NCBI RefSeq assembly: GCF_011947265.1
Contig: NZ_JAATHD010000001.1
Span: 380,041 to 444,040 of the forward strand
DNA length: 64,000 nucleotides
From: Paenibacillus sp. HB172176
GTDB lineage: Bacteria; Bacillota; Bacilli; Paenibacillales; Paenibacillaceae
Direction: 5' to 3'
In this document: positions 16,731 to 25,073 of the stretch, one piece after another
Layout of the letters: every line of letters begins with the position of its first letter
Position numbering within the stretch: position 1 is the stretch's first letter
Notes under the pieces: generated by a model
The model's database searches: none
Told to the model about the DNA's origin: nothing
What the model saw: only the letters and a program-made list of their open reading frames with translations
Position numbers and translations under genes: made by a program

Positions 16731-19700
16731 ATGTTGCTGATAAGGTTCAAGAAAACAATAAGCATGATACTGACGATAGCGATATTCGCTTCGTTTATGT
16801 TGCAGGACAACTTCGCCCCTCGGGTAGAGGCGGCTGCGCCGGACGGCGGTTCGGGAGGAGAGCCGACTCCTTCGGAAATCGAAGCGATGCCGCAGATGGG
16901 CGGGGTCAGCTCCAGTGGATCGTTCCAATACAGCATTCCAATCGAGCTTCCGCCGGGGACCGACTTAATGCAGCCGAAGCTTTCGCTGAACTACGACTCC
17001 AATATTCGCGACGGATTGCTCGGACAGGGATGGACGATCTCGGGGCTCGACGCCATCAATCGCGATCCGTCGTATGAGATCAACTTCGACGATAGGGATC
17101 ATTATCTCTACAACGGACAACGGTTGATTCAGAAGGCCGACGGCACGTATCGGACGCAGAGGGATGTCCATTGGATCTTCGAGCTTGTTAATCCGAACAG
17201 CGACTCTTCCTATTGGAAGGTATCCCAGCCGGACGGGACGAAGGTCTATTACGGCTACAATTCCATCTACCATCAAGGAACCGGGGAAGACGGCCATATC
17301 GACGCCGCTGGGAAGGACGGCAAAGCCTTGCTGTGGTCGAAAAGCCTGGTTCAGAACGCTCGAGGCAACGGGTATGTCGTAAAATATGCTGAAGCAGGCG
17401 CCCCATACTTTGACTACGCGCCTTCCGAAATTGTTTATACGGTCGGCAATGATTTGAATATGTTCAAAACGATTGAGTTTCAGACCGAAGCAAGAGACGA
17501 TGCTTACATGAAATACGTGCCGACGCCGATGGAAATGTCCAAGCGAATAACGGCCATTACCGTGAAGGTGAACGGCCGGCAAATGAGCTCGTATCGCCTA
17601 AAGTATGCATACGGCGGACAAGCGTCAGTAAGCCTGCTTACCTCCGTGCAGCTATTCGGCTCCGACAATGTAACGGCGATGTCGCCTTATACGTTCACCT
17701 ATGATGGGGGAGCGGTATCGGCGACCCGGCTTGCGCCGGGCTCCCCGGAGAAGGATGATCCCTATCAGGACGCCTTGGCCGCGAAGACGAAGGGGGGCGC
17801 CGCAATCATCCCCGGCGATTTCAATGGGGACGGAAGAATTGATTTTATACGTCAGGAATACGGAAAGACAGAGGGGGACTCCGCGTTCCCGATTATTCAG
17901 ATTTATTTTGCCACGGATCAAACGGCGGTGGACGGCTCGTATCGTATTGTGTCGCCCCGATTATTAAAGGATCGCAATGATCTGAAAGCAAGCGAAGCGT
18001 TGATCATCCCCGGCGATTTCAACGGCGACGGCAAGACGGATTTCCTCCAGCAGCGCGATGAAATAGATGGCGTCATTAATTTCAGAGTGTTTATCGCGAT
18101 TGACGAGACAGGGGTGGACGGGTCGTTTAACGAGCGAAGGCCGATGGGAGATGAATATCAGCATGATCTCAGGGCTAACCAGGGCGCCTTCATTATTCCC
18201 GGCGATTTCAACGGTGACGGCAGGACGGATTTCATCCGCCAGGAGCATGGCGATTGGGATGATAATGACGCCAATACGTTTCAGGTTTATTTTGCCACGG
18301 ACCAAACGGCCGAGGACGGCACGTTCCACATTGTGGAGCCGCAGGGGGATGATTATCAGATAAAACTGAAATACGATCCCGGCGCCGCAATCATTCCCGG
18401 CGATTTCAATGGAGACGGAAGGATGGATTTCATCCGCCAGGAACGGGGCAAGTGGACCAAGGATGATAATCATACCTTTCAAATTTATTTTGCTGCGGAT
18501 CAAACGCCGATCGACGGAACGTTTCACATTGTGGAGCCGAGCGACAGGGAGTATCAGAGATATCTGAGATCGGATCTCGGCGCGAATATCATTCCGGGCG
18601 ATTTCAACGGCGACGGGAAGATGGATTTTATTAGCCAGGAGCACGGAGACTGGGCCAAGGATGAAGTCGATACGTTTCAGGTGTATTTCGCAACGGATCA
18701 AACCTCGGTGGACGGCACCTTCCGGATGGTGACGCCTGCCGGGGAGCAATACCAGAAATATCTGAACTATGACAAGGGCGCTCTCATCATGCCGGCGGAT
18801 TTTAACGGCGACGGATTGACCGATTTTTTCCGTCAGGAAAGAAAAGGCTGGGATGATGACGACAAAAACAGCTTTAATATTTATATTTCGCTTGGCGACG
18901 GAACCTTCCGTCAAGATAATCTGTTTCCCGGCACGCATTTTATGGGCGCAGACGGAGCGGATGGGGAAAGCGGCAGTTTATTGATTCTCGTCGATGTGAA
19001 CGGCGACGGGAAATCGGATATTTTGCGCCAGGAGCAAGGAAACTGGGCGAACGACAATTATGATTCTAATTTCGAAGTGATCACAACCGATTATACAGCT
19101 CCGAAATTGATGAAGGTGACTAACAGTATGGGAGGCTCCGCAACGATTGCCTACTCGACTGCGGCGGATGCACCGGGAGCGATCGTTCCGTCGGAAAAGA
19201 AGGAAGGGACGATAACGAACACCATGAGCCGCGAGGTCGTGACGGAAATCGACTATGATGACGGCTACGGCGAAGCGTACAGCTATCAATACGAGTACCG
19301 AGACGGCAAGATTATTCCGGGTGTTCCCAAGGACGCGGTCGATCTGGGCTACGGGTCGGTCAAGGTCACCGCTCCGAACGGCAGCTATGTGATCACGTAT
19401 TATTTGCAGGATGCGATCTATCACGGCCTGGTAGACAAGACCGTCAGCTTTGTGCTGAACAAGGATACCGGGTCCCCGGTTAAAGTGCTGAAGGTGCAAA
19501 ACGCTTGGGGCCATTCGAGCGCGGAGGGCATTGATCAGCTCTATTTGAACGAAAAAACGAATGATACGTACAGCGCGAACGGCCATGAGGATATCTATTC
19601 CGAGACTTATCAATACGATCTCTACGGCAATGTGACGCAGGTGAAGAATACCAGGCTTGAATATGATCCTTACGGGAAATTGAGGGAGGTGAAGAACACC

Positions 19701-22700
19701 GCGCAGGATCCCTTGAAGAATCCAGCCTACACGTTGGAAACCGCCTATCTGTATAACACGGAGGATTACATCGTATCGTTCCCATACATGATAACAAAGT
19801 CCGGATATACGCCGGAAGGAGCTTGGCAGGCGCTGGACCAATCCCTCTTCCTCTATGACGGACAGGAGGAGGGAGCGCCGCCCCTGCAAGGGACGGTTAC
19901 GGAGAGCCGGAAGAGGGACGGCGACAGTTGGGCAACCTTATGGACGAAAACCTATGACGCCTTCGGCAATACGCTGTCCATGACCGACGCGAACGGGCAG
20001 AGAACAACGACGGTCTACAATGCGAAATACCATGATTTGCCGATCTCGGTCACGAATGCGCTCAATCAAACGGAGAAAACCTCCTACGATCTCTTGCGCA
20101 GGCCTGTGAAGAAAATAGATGCTAACGGCTTAACGACAACAATCACCTATGATCCCTTGTCGCGAGTAATGACGGAAACCGTGCCGCCGGCGGATAATCT
20201 GTACGAGACAATCACCTATTCCATGAGCGGGCGCTCCGTCCAGATGGTGTATGGCGACGACAATCGCACCAGAATACTGAAGTATATGGACGGCTTCGGG
20301 CGCGTCATCCAGACGAAGACGCAGAAGGGCGAGAATCGCTTTCAAACCCTCGATACCTATTATCACGTCGATGAGGAGACTCATGTCATTTCGATGAAAA
20401 CGTCCATTCCGTATGAGACGAATACGATGCTGTTCACGACGAGAGATGCTTCCCGGCCTATGACCTCTCAGGAAACCTATGCCGACAGCCGCGGCGGCGT
20501 GATGCGATTGACGGACTACGACGGCAAGACATCGACCGTAATTCAGGACGGCTTGCTGGTGAAGACGATGAATTACGGCTCGAATGCGATCAACAAGATC
20601 GCTTATTACGATTTTGCGGGCAACATTATCAAGGTCGAGCAGTATGACGGAGAGGATGCGGTTGCCAAGGGCAAGCCTTACAGCTGGATGCGCTACGCCT
20701 ACTACAGCGGAACGGGGCAGCTGGGGAAAATCACCGATCAGGAAGGGAATGAGACATCGGCGGAGTATGACCAGCTTGGCAGGCAAACGAGCTTCCGCGA
20801 CGGGGATCGGGGCAGCTGGACGTATCATTATGATTCTGCCGGCAACTTGATCAGCGCGACGGATGCGAAGGGACAGACGATTCGCATGTCCTACGACGCC
20901 TTGAACCGAGTGAAGCAAATCAACGACGGAGACGATGCGAACACGGTGGTCTATACGTATGACGAAGTCCAGCCGGGATCGACGAATATCGGTCGTCTGA
21001 CCACTGTAACGTACGGGTCCGGCATGGATCGGTTCCAATATGGCGCAAACGGTCAATTGGCGCTCTTCCAGCGGACGATAGACGGCTTGACGCGCGCCTT
21101 GCGCTATTCGTATGACGTGACGGGACGCACGCAGAGCGTCGTCTATCCCGACGGGGAGGCTGTGAAGCATGAGTACAGCTATCAAAATCTATCCTCGATT
21201 ACCAGGAATGGCGCGTCTCTCAGCTCCTTTGGCTACACGGACTACGGCGCGGTGTCCGAGCTCCGCTACGGGAACGGCACGACGGTGAACCTGAGCTTCG
21301 ACGACAGCCCGGCGGAGGGCTATTCCTACTTGCTGAACAACCTGTCGGTGAGCGGGGGCGACGTCGATCTGGATCTGAGTTACGGCTTCGACGGCGGCAA
21401 TAACCTTACCTCGATCGATGATCGCAGCGAGGATAACGCGGACAAGACGATGCTCTACGACCCTCTGAATCGCTTGATTCAGGAGAGCTATCCGGATGGC
21501 ACGAGCGATCAATTCAGCTATAATGCCTTGGATAATCTAACGCAGAAGAACGGTCAGGCGATGAGTTATGAAGGAAAGCAAACCCATGCGCTCACAAATG
21601 ACGGGGATTATGCGTACACGTACGATGCGAATGGCAATATGACCTCGCGCATTCCGCTGACGGTTGATCCGACGATAGTATCGGCGGTGTATGGCGATTT
21701 CACTGTAGGAATGACGGTGTACGGCGAGCAGTCGACAACATCGACGCTTTATGGTGTACAGCCGGTCGCGTCCTCGGTGTACGGCGCGGGCATCCGAACC
21801 TTCTCCTACAATGCCGACAATCAGCTCTTGCAGGTAAGCGAGAACGGAACGGCGATCTTCAGCGCAGCATACGATTACACCGGTCAGCGTGTGAAGAAAA
21901 CGGAAGGAACAAGGACAACGTATTCTTTCTTCCCTCAGTATGACGAGGTGTACGAAGGATCGACGCTCCTTGAAACGAACAGCTATTATTACGACGGAAG
22001 CAATACCCCGTTCGCATGGAAACAAAACGGCGACCTGTATTACTTGTTCAGAGATCATCTTGGCTCCGTCGTGCGCGTGGCGGACAGCTCGGGGCATGCG
22101 GTCGGCAAGAGCGGCTACGGGCCTTACGGCAATACGACGCTAGCGGAAGGCAAGCTTCCCCCGCAGCGGTACACGGGACAAGTGTATGACGAGTCCACGG
22201 GATTGTATTACTTCAATGCGCGCTATTATGATTCGAATTTGGCGGCCTTCATCACCGCGGATTCGATCATGCCCGGCGGGGACACGAACGGCTATGCCTA
22301 CGCGGCGCGATCGCCGGAGATGTATACCGATCCGTCCGGACATTTTATCGTAGCGCTCATCGTGGGCGTCGGGGCGATATTGACCGCGACCGGAGTCGGC
22401 TTGTATGTAGCGGGAACCGTAACGGACAATAAAGGGATGCAAGTCGCGGGACTAATCACAGCCGGTGTCGGTCTGGCTTTGATGGGGGCGGCGCTGCCTT
22501 CGGCATTGCCTGCGGAGGGCTTTATGGCAGCGGAAAGCATAGGCGGTTCGATGGCTATCAATATGGTCTTCACGCCGGCCTTCGGCATGGTGACCAACGG
22601 CATCTCGGGCGCAGCCGGGTCCGATGAGGCGCTGGAATGGAAGCGCGTGTTAATCGACTTCAGCATCGATGCAGCCGAAGGAGCCCTGATCGGAGCGGTG

Positions 22701-23231
22701 TTCAGCAAGGAAGTGCTGAGCGCCATTACGCCGGCGTTTGTACGCGACTCCTGGGCGGGCAGAAATCTGTTGTTCAAAACGAGCAAGAAGGATATTTGGA
22801 TCACGGATACGAGAGCGCAAGCGGATCTGATGCTCCCAGGTACAGGAGCCGCGGGCATCGAATTTCAGGTGAAATCGACTGCGTATATTACGAGCGCCAA
22901 GTTTTATGAATTTCCCGCGCTCGTGTTCGGCGCAGGAGTGAAGGCGCCGATCGCGGGAGCCAAATATGCGGCGGGGCAGGCCGCGGGCGTGCGGGATGAC
23001 GGGTTCGCCTACGGCGCCAAGCTTGCCGTGCAGCCGGTCAACGTACTCGCCCGGGCCGGAGGTGCCAAGCTGTTCGGGAAATTCGGCGAATATGGCGCGA
23101 AGAACTTCTATGGCATGAGCGCCGCGGCGAGCAAATCGACCGGCATCATCTATAATAAGATCGCGGATTCTCTGACGAAATCATGGGCGCTTCCGAAGAA
23201 TGAAAGGCTGCAGATTTACGATTTTGGTTGA
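16731..23231 (+). CDS. Giant exported SpvB/FG-GAP/RHS repeat protein with unassigned C-terminal domain
   Basis: The product has 2166 residues with a Sec-type signal peptide. A SpvB-like domain (about 45-350) contains YSIPIELPPGTDLMQPKLSL and LLGQGWTISG. Seven FG-GAP/VCBS-type repeats (about 358-770) each carry a DFNGDG calcium-binding-type loop. RHS/YD repeats run from about 870 to 1850 and end in the RHS core FRDHLGSVVRV, RYTGQVYDESTGLYYFNARY and DPSGH. The last 300 residues start with two hydrophobic hairpins (VALIVGVGAILTATGVGLY) and end in an unknown domain. RHS shells normally encapsulate a toxic C-terminus, yet the next gene is on the other strand and is no immunity candidate. AAGGAG precedes the ATG. 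Confidence 0.92.
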   Translation: MLLIRFKKTISMILTIAIFASFMLQDNFAPRVEAAAPDGGSGGEPTPSEIEAMPQMGGVSSSGSFQYSIPIELPPGTDLMQPKLSLNYDSNIRDGLLGQGWTISGLDAINRDPSYEINFDDRDHYLYNGQRLIQKADGTYRTQRDVHWIFELVNPNSDSSYWKVSQPDGTKVYYGYNSIYHQGTGEDGHIDAAGKDGKALLWSKSLVQNARGNGYVVKYAEAGAPYFDYAPSEIVYTVGNDLNMFKTIEFQTEARDDAYMKYVPTPMEMSKRITAITVKVNGRQMSSYRLKYAYGGQASVSLLTSVQLFGSDNVTAMSPYTFTYDGGAVSATRLAPGSPEKDDPYQDALAAKTKGGAAIIPGDFNGDGRIDFIRQEYGKTEGDSAFPIIQIYFATDQTAVDGSYRIVSPRLLKDRNDLKASEALIIPGDFNGDGKTDFLQQRDEIDGVINFRVFIAIDETGVDGSFNERRPMGDEYQHDLRANQGAFIIPGDFNGDGRTDFIRQEHGDWDDNDANTFQVYFATDQTAEDGTFHIVEPQGDDYQIKLKYDPGAAIIPGDFNGDGRMDFIRQERGKWTKDDNHTFQIYFAADQTPIDGTFHIVEPSDREYQRYLRSDLGANIIPGDFNGDGKMDFISQEHGDWAKDEVDTFQVYFATDQTSVDGTFRMVTPAGEQYQKYLNYDKGALIMPADFNGDGLTDFFRQERKGWDDDDKNSFNIYISLGDGTFRQDNLFPGTHFMGADGADGESGSLLILVDVNGDGKSDILRQEQGNWANDNYDSNFEVITTDYTAPKLMKVTNSMGGSATIAYSTAADAPGAIVPSEKKEGTITNTMSREVVTEIDYDDGYGEAYSYQYEYRDGKIIPGVPKDAVDLGYGSVKVTAPNGSYVITYYLQDAIYHGLVDKTVSFVLNKDTGSPVKVLKVQNAWGHSSAEGIDQLYLNEKTNDTYSANGHEDIYSETYQYDLYGNVTQVKNTRLEYDPYGKLREVKNTAQDPLKNPAYTLETAYLYNTEDYIVSFPYMITKSGYTPEGAWQALDQSLFLYDGQEEGAPPLQGTVTESRKRDGDSWATLWTKTYDAFGNTLSMTDANGQRTTTVYNAKYHDLPISVTNALNQTEKTSYDLLRRPVKKIDANGLTTTITYDPLSRVMTETVPPADNLYETITYSMSGRSVQMVYGDDNRTRILKYMDGFGRVIQTKTQKGENRFQTLDTYYHVDEETHVISMKTSIPYETNTMLFTTRDASRPMTSQETYADSRGGVMRLTDYDGKTSTVIQDGLLVKTMNYGSNAINKIAYYDFAGNIIKVEQYDGEDAVAKGKPYSWMRYAYYSGTGQLGKITDQEGNETSAEYDQLGRQTSFRDGDRGSWTYHYDSAGNLISATDAKGQTIRMSYDALNRVKQINDGDDANTVVYTYDEVQPGSTNIGRLTTVTYGSGMDRFQYGANGQLALFQRTIDGLTRALRYSYDVTGRTQSVVYPDGEAVKHEYSYQNLSSITRNGASLSSFGYTDYGAVSELRYGNGTTVNLSFDDSPAEGYSYLLNNLSVSGGDVDLDLSYGFDGGNNLTSIDDRSEDNADKTMLYDPLNRLIQESYPDGTSDQFSYNALDNLTQKNGQAMSYEGKQTHALTNDGDYAYTYDANGNMTSRIPLTVDPTIVSAVYGDFTVGMTVYGEQSTTSTLYGVQPVASSVYGAGIRTFSYNADNQLLQVSENGTAIFSAAYDYTGQRVKKTEGTRTTYSFFPQYDEVYEGSTLLETNSYYYDGSNTPFAWKQNGDLYYLFRDHLGSVVRVADSSGHAVGKSGYGPYGNTTLAEGKLPPQRYTGQVYDESTGLYYFNARYYDSNLAAFITADSIMPGGDTNGYAYAARSPEMYTDPSGHFIVALIVGVGAILTATGVGLYVAGTVTDNKGMQVAGLITAGVGLALMGAALPSALPAEGFMAAESIGGSMAINMVFTPAFGMVTNGISGAAGSDEALEWKRVLIDFSIDAAEGALIGAVFSKEVLSAITPAFVRDSWAGRNLLFKTSKKDIWITDTRAQADLMLPGTGAAGIEFQVKSTAYITSAKFYEFPALVFGAGVKAPIAGAKYAAGQAAGVRDDGFAYGAKLAVQPVNVLARAGGAKLFGKFGEYGAKNFYGMSAAASKSTGIIYNKIADSLTKSWALPKNERLQIYDFG
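17803..19030 (+). repeat. Seven tandem FG-GAP/VCBS coding repeats of about 195 bp
   Basis: Units start near 17809, 18004, 18193, 18397, 18589, 18784 and 18982. Each encodes about 65 residues with IIPGDFNGDG, a DFIRQE-type strand, and a YFATDQTxVDGTF segment in the first five or six. The first six are very similar, suggesting recent duplication; the last is degenerate. The acidic DxNxDG loops are typical calcium-binding beta-propeller elements. Confidence 0.88.
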
Positions 23232-23241
23232 TAGCGGGAAT

Positions 23242-23276
23242 CAGGCAATCCGGTAAGGCAGGGTTGCCTGTTTTTT
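23242..23276 (+). terminator. Intrinsic terminator after the RHS gene
   Basis: A 10-bp stem (23242-23251 with 23261-23270, one T-G pair) with a nine-base loop and six T's directly follows the stop codon of the RHS gene. Confidence 0.85.
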
Positions 23277-23306
23277 GTATGAGATTCGGTTATTTTGGCA
23301 GGAATC

Positions 23307-24167
23307 TTACTGATGATGCTGTACATATTCGTTTTCATAAATCGTTTTCACTCTTTCCAAAACGGGATGTGCCTGATCTTTAAATTTTAAATTGGCAGGT
23401 TGACCTTTTAGCAAAAATGCGCCTGTCGGATGCCGATGTTCTCCAAGGGCACCTTCGTACAGCTTATTGGCTCCGTGGGCTGGCGGAGAGAAAAACAGCT
23501 TCATCAGCATTTTAACCAAAGGGGGCAATCCGGATTTTTTTCCTTTTCTCAACGTATTGTTGCCGCCGGGATCAATACTATAGATTTTAATGTCGTCTTC
23601 GGCAAGCTCCGACGCGATCGCCTCGGTCCAAAGCGAAAGCGCCAGCTTGGAGGCGGCGTAGGGACCAAGCAGCTTGCGGAAGGTCGGAGGATGCTCCAAA
23701 ATGTCGATAGTAAGAGACTTTGTAAATTTTAGCGCGGAGGATGAAGTATTAATGACCGTTCTTAATTTGCCGTTTTGCACTAACCCCTTTAGCTCCATTA
23801 GAATGATATACGGAACGACGGTCATCAATTCATAGTGCTTTTCGCGTCCCTGGCTTGAATAAACGAGTGCGGGAAAAGAACCGCCGGCATTGTTGAACAA
23901 AATATCGATTCGATCCTCTTTGTCTTTGACCGCTTCCAAAGTCGCTTTCAAGCTTTTAAAATCGGCGAGATCCGTCGTTTTATAAACTCGGAGCCTTCCG
24001 CTTTTGACGGCTTCTTGAAGACTGGAATCGTCCTTCGGAAAGTCGGACCGGTTCATGGCAATGATTTCCCAGTTCTCCGACAATAATTTTCTGGTCAATG
24101 CCAGCCCGATCCCGGAGCTTGCTCCCGTAATTAAAGCGACAGGTTTACGTTGGTTCTTGTTCATCAT
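23307..24167 (-). CDS. Short-chain dehydrogenase/reductase
   Basis: The product has 286 residues of classical SDR fold. The cofactor motif TGASSGIG, the structural NNAGG, the catalytic serine region INTSSSALK and the active-site YAASK are all present, so it should be an active NAD(P)(H)-dependent oxidoreductase. RBS GGAGGAG precedes the ATG. The substrate cannot be read from sequence. It is divergent from a MerR regulator and its promoter has the 19-bp spacer and central palindrome characteristic of MerR activation, so it is almost certainly the regulator's target. Confidence 0.92.
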   Translation of the reverse strand: MMNKNQRKPVALITGASSGIGLALTRKLLSENWEIIAMNRSDFPKDDSSLQEAVKSGRLRVYKTTDLADFKSLKATLEAVKDKEDRIDILFNNAGGSFPALVYSSQGREKHYELMTVVPYIILMELKGLVQNGKLRTVINTSSSALKFTKSLTIDILEHPPTFRKLLGPYAASKLALSLWTEAIASELAEDDIKIYSIDPGGNNTLRKGKKSGLPPLVKMLMKLFFSPPAHGANKLYEGALGEHRHPTGAFLLKGQPANLKFKDQAHPVLERVKTIYENEYVQHHQ

Positions 24168-24207
24168 GGGTCTCCTCCAGTTAATGAAATAGTTTTGAAT
24201 GATTCAA

Positions 24208-24238
24208 ATCCTACAGGTTGGAGTCGACTCCAAGTCAA
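24208..24238 (-). promoter_or_regulatory. MerR-type promoter and operator of the SDR gene
   Basis: On the minus strand a -35 TTGACT (24238-24233) and a -10 TAGGAT (24213-24208) are separated by 19 bp, with the perfect palindrome TTGGAGTCGACTCCAA at 24218-24233 between and overlapping them. An overlong 19-bp spacer with a central dyad is the hallmark of MerR-family activation by DNA distortion. Confidence 0.88.
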
Positions 24239-24246
24239 GACCATGC

Positions 24247-24277
24247 TTGACTCGGCATCAACTTACGGTTGTATAAT
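24247..24277 (+). promoter_or_regulatory. Promoter of the merR-type gene
   Basis: A -35 TTGACT at 24247-24252 and a -10 TATAAT at 24272-24277 read toward the MerR gene. Its spacer is also 19 bp, slightly long, which hints that its own expression may also be modulated. Confidence 0.6.
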
Positions 24278-24310
24278 GCAGGGAAGAAGTGATTCCTGGG
24301 AGGGATTAGG

Positions 24311-24838
24311 ATGAAGACACAGCATACATTCACAATAAAACAAACAGCCAGGCAGACTGGCGTTTCAGAGGATACACTCCGCTATTACGAAAAGATTGCG
24401 ATCATGCCTCGCATAGACCGAAATGGCAATGGTCATCGCGTCTATCGGCAGGAAGACATCGACAGGATTCGTCTGATATCTTGTTTGAAAAAGACGGGGC
24501 TGCCGCTGGAGGAAATGCGGCCTTTTCTCGGAATCACCGCCGATACCGATCCTGCCGAATATCCCGAGTTGATGGAGCAGTTGAGGAGCCATCGCGAAAA
24601 TATTCAAAGCCAAATTCGTTCTTTGCAGCAGGTCGTCGATTTTATTGACATGAAGCTGGAGGAAACAACCTTTCGAAAAGACTGTTCGGTTGAGCATCAA
24701 GCGGGCGGCGCATCCCGGATGGGCGGAAGGAAGCGGGAGCCGGCGTCTTTCAAGGAGAGAAGTTATTTTCCCGTGCTAAACAAAGGGAGAGAGTCGTCTC
24801 ATAAGGGGACTGCTGTCAGCGAAGAGAACAGCGGTTGA
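24311..24838 (+). CDS. MerR-family transcriptional regulator
   Basis: The product has 175 residues. The N-terminal winged HTH (FTIKQTARQTGVSEDTLRYY) and the wing RNGNGHRVYRQEDIDRI are typical, followed by a dimerisation coiled coil to about residue 125. The remaining 50 residues are polar, rich in R, K, G and S, and not typical of short MerR proteins; this could be a frameshifted tail or a disordered extension. No metal-binding cysteine cluster is seen, so it is not a metal sensor of the MerR/ZntR sort; it resembles the YfmP/AdhR-like group. It diverges from the SDR gene, whose promoter it should bind. Confidence 0.9.
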   Translation: MKTQHTFTIKQTARQTGVSEDTLRYYEKIAIMPRIDRNGNGHRVYRQEDIDRIRLISCLKKTGLPLEEMRPFLGITADTDPAEYPELMEQLRSHRENIQSQIRSLQQVVDFIDMKLEETTFRKDCSVEHQAGGASRMGGRKREPASFKERSYFPVLNKGRESSHKGTAVSEENSG

Positions 24839-24866
24839 GCATGGAGCTTGCTCAACCGCTGCTTTT
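24829..24866 (+). terminator. Intrinsic terminator of the merR-type gene
   Basis: A 13-bp perfect stem (24829-24841 with 24849-24861), a seven-base loop and a CTTTT tail overlap the last codons and stop of the MerR gene. Confidence 0.8.
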
Positions 24867-24955
24867 GCAACCCTCTGAACCCCTCGAAACAACTAAACGC
24901 GGTCGCTCATCTCTGAAAGACTGAGGGTTAATCTGATTATTTTTTCGCTCGTTTG

Positions 24956-25038
24956 GCTGTCTAAGAGGACAAAAGGTTCGTTAGAGCAAGCGAGTGTTGA
25001 AAAACGCTGTCTAAGAGGACAAAAGGTCCGTTAGAGCA
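24956..25038. repeat. Two 33-bp intergenic direct repeats
   Basis: A 33-bp unit at 24956-24988, containing CTAAGAGGACAAAAGG, recurs at 25006-25038 with one mismatch, separated by 17 bp. The second copy runs on into a segment (to about 25070) that is related to the gap at 43492-43550, so this belongs to a dispersed intergenic family. It lies between the MerR terminator and the convergent nuclease gene and has no coding frame. Confidence 0.8.
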
Positions 25039-25073
25039 GACCGCTGCTTTCAAGGACGCCATCAGAGGTTTTC

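Noticed and set aside
17964-18938. 324-residue minus-strand frame with repeated segments in the RHS gene
   Set aside because: Its repeats simply mirror the FG-GAP coding repeats on the plus strand; no start signal.
24956-25038. Possible CRISPR array
   Set aside because: Only two repeat copies with a 17-bp gap, no cas genes nearby, and a related sequence occurs elsewhere as an intergenic repeat.
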